A stretch of DNA of 64,000 bases. It comes from Chiua virens. Taxonomy: Eukaryota; Basidiomycota; Agaricomycetes; Boletales; Boletaceae. The notes below the pieces were generated by a model. It was not told the DNA's origin. It was given only the letters and a program-made list of their open reading frames with translations, and made no database searches. Positions 50,470 to 61,782 of this stretch are shown piece by piece. The DNA lies in the NCBI GenBank assembly GCA_019787685.1, contig JAHNUO010000012.1, forward strand, positions 1,054,001 through 1,118,000, given 5' to 3'. The translations under genes were made by a program, and so were the position numbers. How positions within the stretch are numbered: position 1 is the stretch's first letter; each line of letters begins with the position of its first letter.

Positions 50470-51100
50470 CCAATTACCGTCATCGTCATCGTCACCATTA
50501 TTCCCATACATCCTCTCACCTCCCTCCTCATTGTCATCGTCATCATTATCCTCATATCCTCTCTCGCCTCCCTCCTCATTGTCATCATCATTATAATAGC
50601 CATTAGTAACAGTCGACGAAGCTGTCAGGCCCGGCAAACATGAGCATGCAATATGTTGTCTAAAGATAAATATACTCACCATCGATGAGCGTCTGGTTTG
50701 TCGAGTGATTATCGACGGTTCTGATCGAGTCATCAACAGAAACATTGGTCGTGTTTCCACCATAATTGATGATCGTGTTCCCCGTGTTCCCCTCCCTTAG
50801 GACGCTCCTTCATCGTATCGTCCATCAGTTTTAGTTTAGCCAGTTCAAGTTCCAGTTCGTTTTCATGTGTCGTTTGCCCGGTCTCGAGTTGTTTCTTGGA
50901 AAACTGACCAGCGTCGGTGACTGTGCCCTGTGTCGGCTGCACACCGGATGGTTGGAGAGGACGAGCAGACGTTGTGGTAGTTGCAGACTCAGAACGTGCA
51001 GAATGAGCATAGGCGCTGCATCATGGTGGACATCCGAGGCATGCGCGGTGTTACCAAATCCATTGTGATGTTTCTTCCACCACCCTTTTACCATCGTCCG
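50470..51100 (-). CDS. Probable gene with NYGGNTTN motif and acidic repeats (unit A)
   Basis: Minus-strand pieces: a helical segment (TGQTTHENELELELAKLKLM, about 50820-50900), then NTIINYGGNTTNVSVDDS and TVDNHSTNQTLIDG at about 50690-50800 ending at a GTGAGT donor. After an intron, a tail with two copies of DDDNEEGGER ends at 50467-50469. The NYGGNTTN word is shared with unit B. The start and upstream exons are unclear, so this is a partial model. Function unknown. Confidence 0.4.
50500..50600. repeat. Imperfect direct repeat in unit A 3' exon
   Basis: Two copies of a roughly 45-bp unit containing CTCCCTCCTCATTGTCATC. On the minus strand each encodes DDDNEEGGER followed by Tyr/Asn-rich residues. 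Confidence 0.7.
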
Positions 51101-51212
51101 CGCTTCCTGGAGCCCGTGGCTTATGATATGGCTATGACTTGGATCAGTGGCTGTGTCAGATGGATCGGTCCAAGCGCGAGAAGGGGACATGGTGGTAGAA
51201 TGAGGGATGGAA

Positions 51213-51665
51213 CTAGTATTGTTGAAGGCATGCAAGTCTTGCGAAGCAGCCCGAGCCGAGGACGGCACTGCCACGCACAACTATCAGTATGTAAGACGTC
51301 CTCCAGAAGGACGAAGTTACCGCCAAAGACGACATTCTCATGCTTTGAGTGGTCATCGTTGCTTCGGAACGAGTTGTCCACAAAGGAATTGGTCGTGTTC
51401 CCGCCATAGTTGATCATCGTGTTCCCCACATTCTCATTGATTCCGCTGAAGTTATGAGAGTAGTTATTCACGGTTTTTTTGTTATCTGGAACGATTCACA
51501 TGTCAGTTGGAAGGGTAATGCATGGACTTGAAGAGATGTGGTACCATTCATTGTTGGCGAAAACGCGATTTCAGTATGATTATTATTGATCTGGTCGTGA
51601 CCAACGTCGTTGTAAGCCCCAGCGATGCTCGCCGACGCGGTGTCGCCACTTTGACTGAAAGGCAT
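51213..51665 (-). CDS. GTYNDV small-gene family member, unit B (117 aa, divergent)
   Basis: Exons 51665-51545 (121 nt), 51485-51321 and 51280-51213. The first exon reads MPFSQSGDTASASIAGAYND then VGHDQINNNH, the family N-terminus, with exactly the exon length of units C, D and E. The second exon adds INENVGNTMINYGGNTTN, a Gly/Asn-rich stretch. The third reads VVRGSAVLGSGCF, resembling the Gly/Ala-rich end of the other members. The last intron is only 40 nt, so the 3' end is less certain. Function unknown. Confidence 0.6.
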
Positions 51666-53555
51666 TACGACTGGGGATCACTCGACACGAGGAAGGATGG
51701 GGATATTGATACAGAGCAAGTTGACCACGAAGTCAACTATATAATGTCAATGAACAGCCGGAAGCCTCACGGTGGCAAGCACCGCACGCCACGGTTGTCT
51801 TGGTGTCAATACCCAGACTTTGTAGTACTCAATACAACCTGTACTTTGAGATCAGACAACAGTCGTTTGATCGTAAGAATGCAAAACCGGTGTGGGCGCA
51901 ACACAAACCAGTGCACTCGGTTGAAGTTGTCGGCTATCCTGTGGTATGCGAGTGAAACGAGGACGGCATGCGTAAACTTAAGCTTACTTGAAGCGCCCAG
52001 TTCTCCTTTCTGGACGTCCTGTGGCCCAGTGGGGCTCGTCTCCTTCCGTCAGCACTTATACGACACCGTCCCAGCAGCATACACAGTTAGTTGTTTGTAC
52101 TTCCTTGCTCAACCTGGCATGTTTGCTACGCGCATCCTTCCGTTCTAGCAGTAGGTGTATGACATTGGCAGCGATTACTTGAGCAAGCTGAATCCTGGTG
52201 CCTGAATGTCTTCTCTTATGCAATGTACGAATGCCCAATTTGATATGCAAATTCGTCTTCTGGATTCTTTCTTGCACTTTTCGTGCACACCACCATGTTC
52301 AACCACGGGTCCGAGTCATCCTGTTTCAGCTCACGCCGGTCCCTGCATCATGTGGCCCAAAAGCTGTGCGTATCTATCTAACAAATCATTCAATTGAATA
52401 CGGTATCGGTCTGATTAAGACGCGAAATTTTCACCACATTTGATGGTAGCAGTTTACTTGATTAGGAAGTGAGTTTTGTAAAGGATGACAGTGCGAATAT
52501 TTGAGGAAATCCTCAGTGGTCCGTCGCTTCAGCCAAGGTCGTCGCGTGTATTGCCAAGGATCCCTCCCTGTAGGGGGCTATGGGATCATGAAGAGTCGGT
52601 CACAGCATCAATTATGAATGATCCAGAGTCAGATTTGTCCGAGTTTAGAGTGTACTGGCGTCCTTTCTTAAAGTTAGTATGTTCTAGTTGCATCTCCAGG
52701 ACCAAACTATGGACTAGGAGACAGACCTTGTTTGGTCGCGTGAAAATAGCCCATAGACAACAAGCAGAAAACTGATACCGCTGGGATTGAACGAGCAAGC
52801 CTGAACGCTCGCACATGAAAATCAAACTAAAGCTGATTGTCACTCACTAGTTGCTGGAGGCCACAACTTGAAAGAAATGGATTTCAAAGGATCTCATGCA
52901 TAAGTACGGTCGTAAACAAAGTTTGCCTCAAGTTTTCCTAGCCTTGGTGACATCTACTGTACATGATCATGATGTTCCATTAGAACAAATCGAACTTACC
53001 GTCTTTCAGCAGCCCCAAATTCTTGCAAAGAGGTTCATCCCGGACTTTTTATCTGTGGTGGCATCAGTCACGGTCCGAGTTTGATCAATAATAGCATGTC
53101 TCGTTGATTGGGCTGGAACGCACTTTTTTTTGTTTCAGAATTCAATGCATGAAGTTAAGTGCAAATGTGTGGATCATCTACGTCAGGTCGCGGCGATAGC
53201 AAAGTCAAATTCGACCTGGAGGATGTCGAACTTCGGGAGGACTCGGAGGGCCCACCAATGTGCAAATTCAGAATCAATGCATTTGCTGTTCCTTTGTCAC
53301 GAGCATGGTCTTCAACTTCAAGTTGGACTCGTCTGCCTAACTTCAAGAAGTACCAAAAAATTCAAAAAGCATCACCAAATCCATTCTCATTTCAAACAAC
53401 ATTCAGGGAGGGTGACTTCTACATGTTTTCCTGCGACATCTTACACGTTACATCTCGACACGTTCACTCCCAAATAACTTGAACCGTGAATCTACTCAGT
53501 CTTCAGATTTCGCAACACACTGCAGGCGCGATCGAAACATACCACATGCAAAACT
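51666..53555. other. Spacer between array units
   Basis: The first 350 bp are the promoter flank shared with unit A0 (TATATAAT near 51736-51745). From about 52000 to 53550 no supportable gene is seen. Confidence 0.45.
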
Positions 53556-53846
53556 TTAGATGTTGATATTTCCGGAGTTGCTGACACCGTTTGCGGTACC
53601 AGTACCGCTGCCGAAGAGGCCTGCACCACCGGCAGCAACAGCACCGCTGACTACAGTGGCTGTAATGCCCGGGGGGCACAGTTCAGTGGATGGTGGACAC
53701 TTGAGCAGACAAAGCGGAAACATACAGCCCGTGACGCTACCAACACGTTTAGAGTTGTCTGTAGTGTTCGTCTGATTCCCAGCAACATCGTTGTACGTGC
53801 CGTGGATGTTGGCCGTAGCGTTGGCACCAGTCTGGTTGAAAGGCAT
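53556..53846 (-). CDS. GTYNDV small-gene family member, unit C (74 aa)
   Basis: Two exons, 53846-53726 (121 nt) and 53659-53556 (104 nt), with a 66-nt intron (GTATGT...TTACAG). The N-terminal half starts MPFNQTGANATANIH and carries GTYNDVAGNQTNTTDNSK. The C-terminal half is TVVSGAVAAGGAGLFGSGTG and ends GVSNSGNINI. There is no signal peptide. The Gly/Ala-rich segment is hydrophobic enough to insert in a membrane or stack as a glycine zipper. I recall similar short N-terminal G-x-[FY]-x-x-V-x-[GH]-x-Q-x-N words in mushroom proteins, some with NACHT domains, but cannot verify this here. Reading through the intron also stays open, so an unspliced 96-aa form is possible; the conserved borders favour splicing. 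Confidence 0.75.
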   Translation of the reverse strand: MPFNQTGANATANIHGTYNDVAGNQTNTTDNSKRVGSVTGCMFPLCLLKCPPSTELCPPGITATVVSGAVAAGGAGLFGSGTGTANGVSNSGNINI

Positions 53847-53914
53847 TCTGAGTATGTATGCCTTAAGTGGGGAAAGTCAAGGGGGTTTGGGGTTGAGGGT
53901 GTAACCAGTGGGAC

Positions 53915-53935
53915 AAGCGACTCAAAATATATGTA
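53915..53935 (-). promoter_or_regulatory. TATA region of unit C
   Basis: ATATATGTA-type AT-rich box on the + strand about 80 bp from the ATG. Units D (about 57945) and E (about 60090) have the same kind of box, followed by a conserved CCCTGG-like word. Confidence 0.5.
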
Positions 53936-55040
53936 CTCCCCCCCAGGCAGATGCTTGAATGGGAATTTTCGTCCAAGTTCCCATACAAGATGGCTATGAT
54001 GGGTGTGGCGTCGGCGTCATCACGAGATAACCGCAACATCGTCCCATCATCACAAGCCTGATCTAGGGTCATTCCTTTTTTGCATAAAAGATAAAACTGC
54101 TGTGTGGCTGACCGAACTGGCAGAAGCACCCGAGCCGAATGACCTTCTATATATACATACCCAGGTTGGTTACAACTTTGATTTGGCCAATTCAGATCAA
54201 GTTCTTGTACAGCATGGCCACAATAGGAGTGTCCCGCCATTATCGTGAGGAAGTTGTAATAACGCCCTAGACCACGAGGCCAACATTTTCTAGGTCCCTG
54301 AACGTAGGACACTAGCATGGACGCGTTAGCGGAGCTGATTATCAGGTGCTAATTGCACCTACCAGGAGTCTCAGAATAGATTTCCACCACAGCCCATCGA
54401 CCTTCCAGGAGTTCAGAGATCACTGACTAGAATGTGTGGTCACATACAGCCAGAGTCTTTGGAGAGATGTAGGTGCCATTGAGCGCCAGGACACTGCTCT
54501 TCCGATGTTATTTGTAAGTGTGGCCCGGGCCAAACGATAATCCCATGCATATGGGTTGCGGGAAAATATGACGGAAGGAATTGTGCAATGGCCATCGTTG
54601 ATATTGATAGAGCTCCGCTCCATAACTCAAATGTGCGTGAATCATACTTATGGCAGTCGACACCAAGAATTGGCCGCCTGATTGCAGTGTAAAGATGATA
54701 CGATACCTCTCTCTTGTTCCCGCACTTGTGTTTTCCAAACTGCTTGCATCTTCCAATGAATCGATCAATCAGATGGTGGGATATTTTAGACGGAGGAATT
54801 CACCACCTTTGATGGTAACCAGTGATCCGCAAGTAGAAAGCAATGGGTTCGGCAATGAATTACAGATGCACATAGATCTTGGAGTTCACATGATCCATGA
54901 CTATATACAAATCCGTCATGATTTCTGCACGGGCCGCCAAGCATTCTCTTGACTGAAACCTATATGAAGAGTGGGTTTGAAGTAGAAAGGACGACAAGAG
55001 GAGGTTCAAAATATGGTCCCAAACAGAAGAGCAGTCAGGA
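53936..55040. other. Spacer with duplicated array flank
   Basis: Contains a second TATATATACATACCCAGG-type box near 54150, similar to the unit D promoter flank, which suggests another decayed duplication. No gene is supportable. Confidence 0.4.
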
Positions 55041-55044
55041 ACGT

Positions 55045-55679
55045 CTACGAATAGCATTTGCAGTTCTCGTTGGGAACAAACAAGTCTCTCCCAATGTCGG
55101 CTAACTTTGTCTGCTGTGCTAGTGTTACAGAGACATTTTAGAGTCGGACAGATCAGGCTCACACTGGTCTCCAGCAAGCCAAAAGAAATGCTCATTCCAG
55201 ATATTGACTATTATTGTTCGCTCGATGCCATCCTAAATTCGATGAAGAGCAATTAGTTCTGAACGTTGAACATTAAGTCACACGAAACCGGAGAACAACC
55301 AAGGACGAAGAGACAACCTCGCACCACTCAGCATTTCCCGGGCCTGTATATCCAACACAATACCACGCCAATTGTGGTGAGTATAAATGCCATGTCCTTT
55401 TCGCACACGACTCGGACTCGGACATCACTGTGGGTCACGTTTCCATGATTCATGAACTATAAAAACCCTTGAAGTCCATAGAAGAGGTGAATGCCTTCTT
55501 GATAGCTAGTTCTTCCTGTCTCCATTTTGATCTCGCGGGCCTTCTTGCTTGATGAACAGAAGTCACATAGAGTTAGAGCGTCTGTATGAACACCGTGACC
55601 CGTTGAAGGAGATAAGGAGAGACAAACCACGTTCAGTACATTCAGCACCCTCGTTTTCGTTCAGAGGTCACGGTGCCAT
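55045..55679 (-). pseudogene. VMA4: V-ATPase subunit E relic
   Basis: Decayed copy of the gene at 61783-62790. Matching landmarks in order on the minus strand: the start context around 55679 (shared CGTTCAGAGGTC on the + strand), KKAREIK, a stretch equivalent to the GHSIVFD exon near 55360, and the last exon reading LFVPNENCKCYS before TAG at 55045-55047 (LFGPNENRKFYS in the intact gene). Large internal segments are missing and the frame is broken. Confidence 0.85.
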
Positions 55680-55785
55680 ATGCGCACGACGAAGGGTATT
55701 GTGAAAGGCATGTACTGGTGTATTCGAAGGCAACCTTGAATCCAACCGACTTAGGTAACAACCCCATGTCACAAAATAGCATATC

Positions 55786-57098
55786 TTCCGGAATAGTGTT
55801 CCGGGAATTAGGTCGGGGTTAATTCACACGGGTTAATTCACCCGAGTGGATTTGGGATGATCCACCGTGAATTTGGACAGCCGTCGAAAGGGCTCGGTGA
55901 ATTTGAGTGAATTTGGAGTGAATTTGACTTAGTACCAAACTTGTCGAGACGCAAGTCTCCGAAGTAGGGATCTGAAATGAATCATGATCATGGGACTCGA
56001 GAGGTTGTGGGTCACAGTCCTGCGCTCAATCCTCCACTCGCTACTCATAGCTTTTGCGAAATGGACCCTGCACTGAAGGCAAAGCTAGATACACTGAAGA
56101 GATACTTATCTAATCTAAAGCTTGTATTCGTGGTGGGAGCAAGTACAAAAAGATGAATTCGGGAATGTTCTTGGTGTGAGCGCACCTAATTTTTTTTCTG
56201 AGTCACTGTCCGTAACCACAGGCTGACCGTGTCACAGGTGCTGGGCATGAAAATATTTGCGGCAGTCCCTATTTCGATGACGGATGAACGAACGATGTCG
56301 ATGATAACATGGCTCAATAGTCCACAATGGAATAGACAGGACATTGAAACACTACAAGATCATGTGAAGATCAGACAGTGGCATCGTGCAGGACCAGGCG
56401 CAAAGGTAAATAACATCCTGTTCGTCCTTACAATGCTAACTTAAAGGCTACTATAATAGAATGAAAATATCAAGCACAAGCCTTTGTTGAAGTGGCGAGA
56501 AGTTGAGTCAGCATTGGGAAAACGAGCCAGCTCCCAACTCGTCGAAAAGTCCCTGCCTCCCGCTGGTCGTACCGCCCCGAGACCTTGTTTGGAGTGCTTA
56601 GGCACTGAGCCAGGCAGTGGAGCACACAGGGGCGAAGCTGTGCATGCAATTGATGATGGAAACAACTGGCTAGATGAGCCGTGCCAACTCGATCCCACCG
56701 CCGTTGGTGTGGAACGTCATGCATTTACATTAGGTGGCCGCTCTGACATCGACTTGAGCGCGCCTTACCTGCTTGACATCCTCAGTGACACTGATATGTC
56801 CCAGGCCCACGCGGAAACTGCTTTCGCATCCAGAAAGGATCCCACAGGGAGTTCTAGCAGTACCGTGAAACCACCGCCAGCCGGTACAGATTGGGATTCT
56901 TGGGAATAGGGCGAAATTCACTCAAATTGACAGTGAATTTCAGTGAAATTGCACAAATTCACTCGTTAATTAACGTAGACTAGAGTGTGGTTAATTAGCG
57001 TTGATTTACAATGGTGAATATGGACGGACGGCCGGTCAGCGTGAATTAGCAAGGGTGAATTTGACCCAATTCCAAATTCCCGAAACGCTATTCCGGAA
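55786..57098 (+). mobile_element. hAT-type DNA transposon remnant with terminal inverted repeats
   Basis: The ends 55786-55809 and 57075-57098 are inverted repeats matching at 22 of 24 positions, starting TTCCGGAATAG. Inside both ends the word GTGAATT or AATTCAC recurs many times (about 55820-55930 and 56915-57060), like subterminal transposase sites. The interior at 56221-56909 encodes what looks like the C-terminal end of a basidiomycete hAT-like transposase: FAAVPISMTDERTMSMITWL then HVKIRQWH, an intron, and a tail ending TDWDSWE at TAG 56907. The rest of the transposase is missing, so this is an internally deleted copy. No matching 8-bp target duplication is seen. Confidence 0.75.
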
Positions 57099-57589
57099 AC
57101 CGTCAAGCTTCACCCTTGAATGACTATTTGACTTGGGCACCCACAGAATTGGGACAGTGATAACAAAGCTCCCATAGTGGCAGTACGCGTGTTGGAGACT
57201 TGAATGTGTTTACGCGTATTTTTGAATATGCGCACTCTCGCAAGGCACGTCGTTGGGCATACACAGTAAACCGTGACTCTAGACGTACGCTGAACGTTGA
57301 AATCAGAAGCTGGGAGAATAGCTGCCTGCGCCGTACGATCTCCAATTGCGCGCCATGAAAGGGCCAAATAGTCATCAAAAATGATACTAATCCATTTCAT
57401 TCACCACACTCGGACTTATAACTCGGAAAACAAACATGCTGTGCCCTGAGTTCCACATATTTTCCTGACATCATACACCCATATCTCGACACGTACACTC
57501 TCATGATTCAAATAGCCGCTTGAATCTGCAAAGTTTAAGTTTTCAGAATTTGGAACGAGGCGCTATCGATACATACCACATGCAAAACT

Positions 57590-57880
57590 TTAGATGTTGA
57601 TATTTCCGGAGTTGCTGACACCGGTCGCGGTGCCGGTACCGCTGCCAAAGAGGCCTGCACCACCGGCAGCAACAGCACCGCTGACTACAGTGGCTGTAAT
57701 GCCCGAGGGGCACAGTTCAGTGGACGGTGAATACTTGAGCAGACAGAACGAAAACATACAGCCCGCGACGCTACCAACATGTTTAGAGTTGTCTGTGGTG
57801 TTCGTCTGGCCACCAGCAACATCGTTGTAGGTGCCGTGAATGTTGGCAGTAGCACCAGAACCAGATTGATTGAAGGGCAT
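57590..57880 (-). CDS. GTYNDV small-gene family member, unit D (74 aa)
   Basis: Exons 57880-57760 (121 nt) and 57693-57590 (104 nt), with the intron 57694-57759 at the same place and of the same length as in unit C. It reads MPFNQSGSGATANIH, GTYNDVAGGQTNTTDNSK, then TVVSGAVAAGGAGLFGSGTG and ends GVSNSGNINI. Differences from unit C are scattered and mostly keep the protein, which suggests that protein sequence is under selection. Promoter box TATATATACG at about 57945-57955. Confidence 0.78.
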   Translation of the reverse strand: MPFNQSGSGATANIHGTYNDVAGGQTNTTDNSKHVGSVAGCMFSFCLLKYSPSTELCPSGITATVVSGAVAAGGAGLFGSGTGTATGVSNSGNINI

Positions 57881-59719
57881 TCTTGAGTGAGTGGTTAAAA
57901 CGGGGAGATTTGGAGTTAACGTTTTGGCCAGGCGAGGCGAGCAATTCTATATATACGTGTCCCTGGCTAGCTGTATGCTGAAGCGGGCAATTCCGTTCAG
58001 GCTCTGGGCCAAAGTACAAGGTGGTCACGATGGGGGTGGCATCATCATGACAAAGAACCACGAAATCGCCCCAAGATCAATCGGGTTTTCTGGGGTCATT
58101 TCATTCCTTGAATCCATTGCAAAACTCGGAAATCTGCGCCTTCAAGGGTCACTTCAAAGGCGCCGGAAATAAGATAGGGAAGGATCAAAAGATCCGATTA
58201 CCGGATGCTGACCAGGTCTGGCCTGCGAGCGCTAGCGCTGCCAGTGCCCATTCGTGTCCAAGGGACCGGAGATCAATCGATCACCGGCGAGTAAAATTAG
58301 GCGATCACAGTAGTACAACCAGTGTGTAGTCGATATTTTCCAATGTGATGTCACGGTAACAAATGTTGGAGCGGAGGGGGGAAATATATCACTCCTAGAA
58401 CAAATTTTATGGATATGCATACTGGGGAATAGGTCGGCTGAATTGCACGATGAAAATCACTTAACGGACCGTGATTCGGAGTCTATTTGCCCACCAGAGC
58501 CACATGAGAACCATATAGGCGCTCGCCTGAGCTGATGTCATAACACTTGTTTGAGCTCGTTTGAAACGGCCGCCGGGCGCCTATGGGATCGGTTCTCTTT
58601 CTCACAATCAAGAAAGTACATCAAATGGAAGTTCATGGCGCCTCAGGTCCCCGCACGAAGGAACCCTAATCTGCCTCGTTACATCGTCTAAAATGGCCGA
58701 ACTCATATGCCAGGGCCCAGAGGAAATATGATAACGATGAGCGCCGGGGTATTTGACCAATGTGGAATACTAGATGGAATCTAGAAGCATACACCGTGCA
58801 TAGATATGGACATTTGGACCGCAGGTGGATGGACCTATAGCTCGGTGAGTGACTCAAGCCCAACTGATCGGAACATGTAATTGAATTGTTCGGTACGATA
58901 CACCTGTTTTCACACATCATATGAAATCCTAGATGCTCGTCCAGTACGACACTTCCTTACTCTCTTTCAGGATTTTCTAACAAGACTTGAGCTGGGGTGA
59001 CAGTACGATGAAAGCAGAATCCAACAAAACAGAGTCCCCATAACGAGGTGGGTGATATGATACTTCGGTGGATGGATTTCACCTCACGACTGCAGCATAC
59101 TAGGGTTAATCCCAGCGGATAGGCCTTCAGGGCCTTGCTACAGGCAATAATTAGATGGATCCGACGCGAAATTGTGGGGAACAAAATCGTTCGTGGCAAA
59201 GGCAGAAATCCTGAGTAAAACGGCTTCGAGGAGAGCTCCGAGAGTCGGAACCTCCGAAATTGGGCTTATCACAACGAAGAAGCGCGCGCAATGATCCTGA
59301 TAGATCAACTGCAATAAAAATAAATGTTTACAACTCAATGATTGGTAGAAGGGCATTCAATGTCACCGTTCCTCGAAGAAAAGGGTCATGAACCATTCAC
59401 TGGAGCTGAGGACGAGGAGACAGAAATTGGTATGGGTAGTTATGCTTGAGGTCTCCTCAACTGTCACCCCGGATTTGAGATGATCGCGGAAATTCAGTTT
59501 CCTGGAAAACTCAGTCCGTCCTCGTCGTGGCACAACATTCAGGTAAATCAACTTTTACATATTTTCCTACAACATCCTACACGCATATGTAAGTCTGAAA
59601 TGACATATTAACTTTCATGCACATGATTCAGAGGTTCGTGAGTCTGCATTATGATGGACCTCAGATCGCACCACACTACGCAGGCACATGCGAACATCAC
59701 GTACCATGTATGCAAATCG
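57881..59719. repeat. Unit D flank, duplicated at 60006-61160
   Basis: Words such as ATGGCCGAACTCATAT (58690) versus ACGGCCAATTACATAC (60885), and GACCGCAGGT in both, occur in the same order in the two flanks. A minus-strand ATG near 59356 reads MPFYQS before diverging, possibly one more decayed family start. No other gene is supported. Confidence 0.5.
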
Positions 59720-60005
59720 TTAGATGTTGATGTTCCCGGAATTACTGACCCCGGACGCGGTACCAGTGCCGCGGCCGCAGGTGCCAGCACCGCCGGCGCC
59801 AACAGCACCACTGACAATCTTGCCTGCAGTGGGGGCGTAGATTGGTATCCATTGGAAAAGCGAATAAAGGGAGAGTGAACGTACCGCCCTTGACACTATC
59901 AACTTTCTTGGAGTGGTTTGTGGTATTCGTCTGATTACCAGCAACGTCGTTGTACGTGCCATGAATATTGGCAGTAGCGTTTGCACCAGACTGGTTGAAA
60001 GGCAT
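59720..60005 (-). CDS. GTYNDV small-gene family member, unit E (74 aa)
   Basis: Exons 60005-59885 (121 nt) and 59823-59720 (104 nt), intron 59824-59884 (61 nt). It reads MPFNQSGANATANIH, GTYNDVAGNQTNTTNHSK, then KIVSGAVGAGGAGTCGRGTG and ends GVSNSGNINI. The C-terminal segment has Cys and Arg where units C and D have Leu-Phe and Ser, so its membrane potential is weaker. The upstream flank with TATATATGTA at about 60088-60097 matches unit C. Confidence 0.77.
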
Positions 60006-61782
60006 TCTGAGCGCGTACGGTTTAGGTGGGGGAAGTCGAATAGATTTGGGGTTGGAGTTGAGGGTGAGGCCAGAGGCAAGCGACTCCATATATATGTATT
60101 CCCTGACTAGATGGAATACTTGAGTGAGAAATTCCGTCCGGGTTCCCGCACAAGATGTATGATGAGGGTGGCTTCGTCATCACGAGGCTTGGTTGAGGTC
60201 ATTTCTTCCTACCGTGTGGATGACAAAATGATAACAGCAATAGATAGGCGCCAGCCCAATAACTAGACACTGATCGCTTTCCTCTTCGAGGGTCTGGAGA
60301 TCACCGAGTAAAACGGATGATCACCTGCAGCCAGGTATACTGCAAATATGAATATGTATGGTCGCCCGGGTCTATCCGATGCGACCATGCGATAACCTAG
60401 AGAAATTACCATACATATCTGTATCCTGAGGAATGAGATGGATAACTTCGCTTATGGCCCCCCATCAGTGTACCCACCGCGGAACTCCAGTTTGGCCGGT
60501 TGAGACAAATGATAGCACCTTTTGCCGCTAACAAGATTTGAGCATCCTTCAACGGGTCTGCCTTACTGTGCAATTACAGTAAGCTCCATGAGCGCGAGGT
60601 TCCATCTAACAAAGGCGGTTACCTATACATATGCACACTTACTTAGAACAAAGTGTCATAACTTCGGAACGCTAGGGAAAAGGACGGACGAATTACACGA
60701 AGCTGATCATTGGTAGATCTCCTGATCAATGCATAACTCAAGCCAAGCCAATGAAAAACAAGTAATCACTCACATGCGTTGATAAAAATTGTTCTCGCAT
60801 TTCAAATGAAAGCTGACGGCGCCTATCCTCATGATAAGACCCCAAATTTCCTCGTTCTACTGTCCAGAACGGCCAATTACATACCGGAACCAGTGGTAAT
60901 ACCTATGATTATCTGTAGGTTGTCTATAGGCGCTCGGAATGACATTGGACAACCTGGAACGGATGTTATATTTATGGAACACGGAGGTTCAGGACCGCAG
61001 GTAGTTCCCAAGTACTGGACCTGCGAGCCTTCGGACAACAGGTTCATTCCACATCATACGAAAAGTCGAGATCTCCCGCCTGCGTGACGGAGGTCTGATG
61101 CTTCCTTGCTCTACCAAGATTTCCTAACTCACTTCAACGAGAGTCCGCTCTGACAAAGAACTTCTACACCTGCCCTTCGTTCTTTGACACCAAAATCAAC
61201 GACCATCCGGATCTGATGTTTTCCATACTTCGAAACGAATGATGGCTGGCCCGGTTAATATGTGAAAAATTCACTGCAATTGATTGGGACTGGTCGTCCA
61301 CGAAGATGTGGGTGGTGAGCACGTGAGCACGTGAGTTTTGCGAGAATATTGTAGTAAAGCCAATGTCATCGCATTCCGAGTCTGGATGCCCGACTTGCTG
61401 AGGTCCGCACACTCCACCAGGAATTTATCCTCGGTGAGAATATGTGGTGAGAAAGACACCAGATGAAAGGGCGAAATCATGGCACCAATGACGGATGGAC
61501 CAAGGGTCCGAAAATAGGTCGCACGAATATACGTCCGATGGCAGTTTCGCTTTCAAGGTCAGGTCATCTTTCATCGCGTAGACCAGGCTACAAAGACAAG
61601 AAGCTATTTCATCATACAAGAATATTGTCACAAATGAATTGTTCACCAGGGATAAACATTAACATTGATATATTTGTTTGGAGCCAGCAGGGGAACTCAA
61701 GCACGAAATATTAAATGCCATACTCACGCAGTTTCCGAAATCCCAAGACAATGGATTACGCACGAACTGTGTCCGTATACGA
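60006..61782. other. Unit E flank and spacer to VMA4
   Basis: Contains the duplicated flank described for 57881-59719. No independent gene is supportable. Confidence 0.45.

Noticed and set aside
50274..50606. Plus-strand Ser/Pro-rich protein
   Set aside because: It is the mirror of the acidic DDDNEEGGER repeat encoded on the minus strand and lacks any gene signal.
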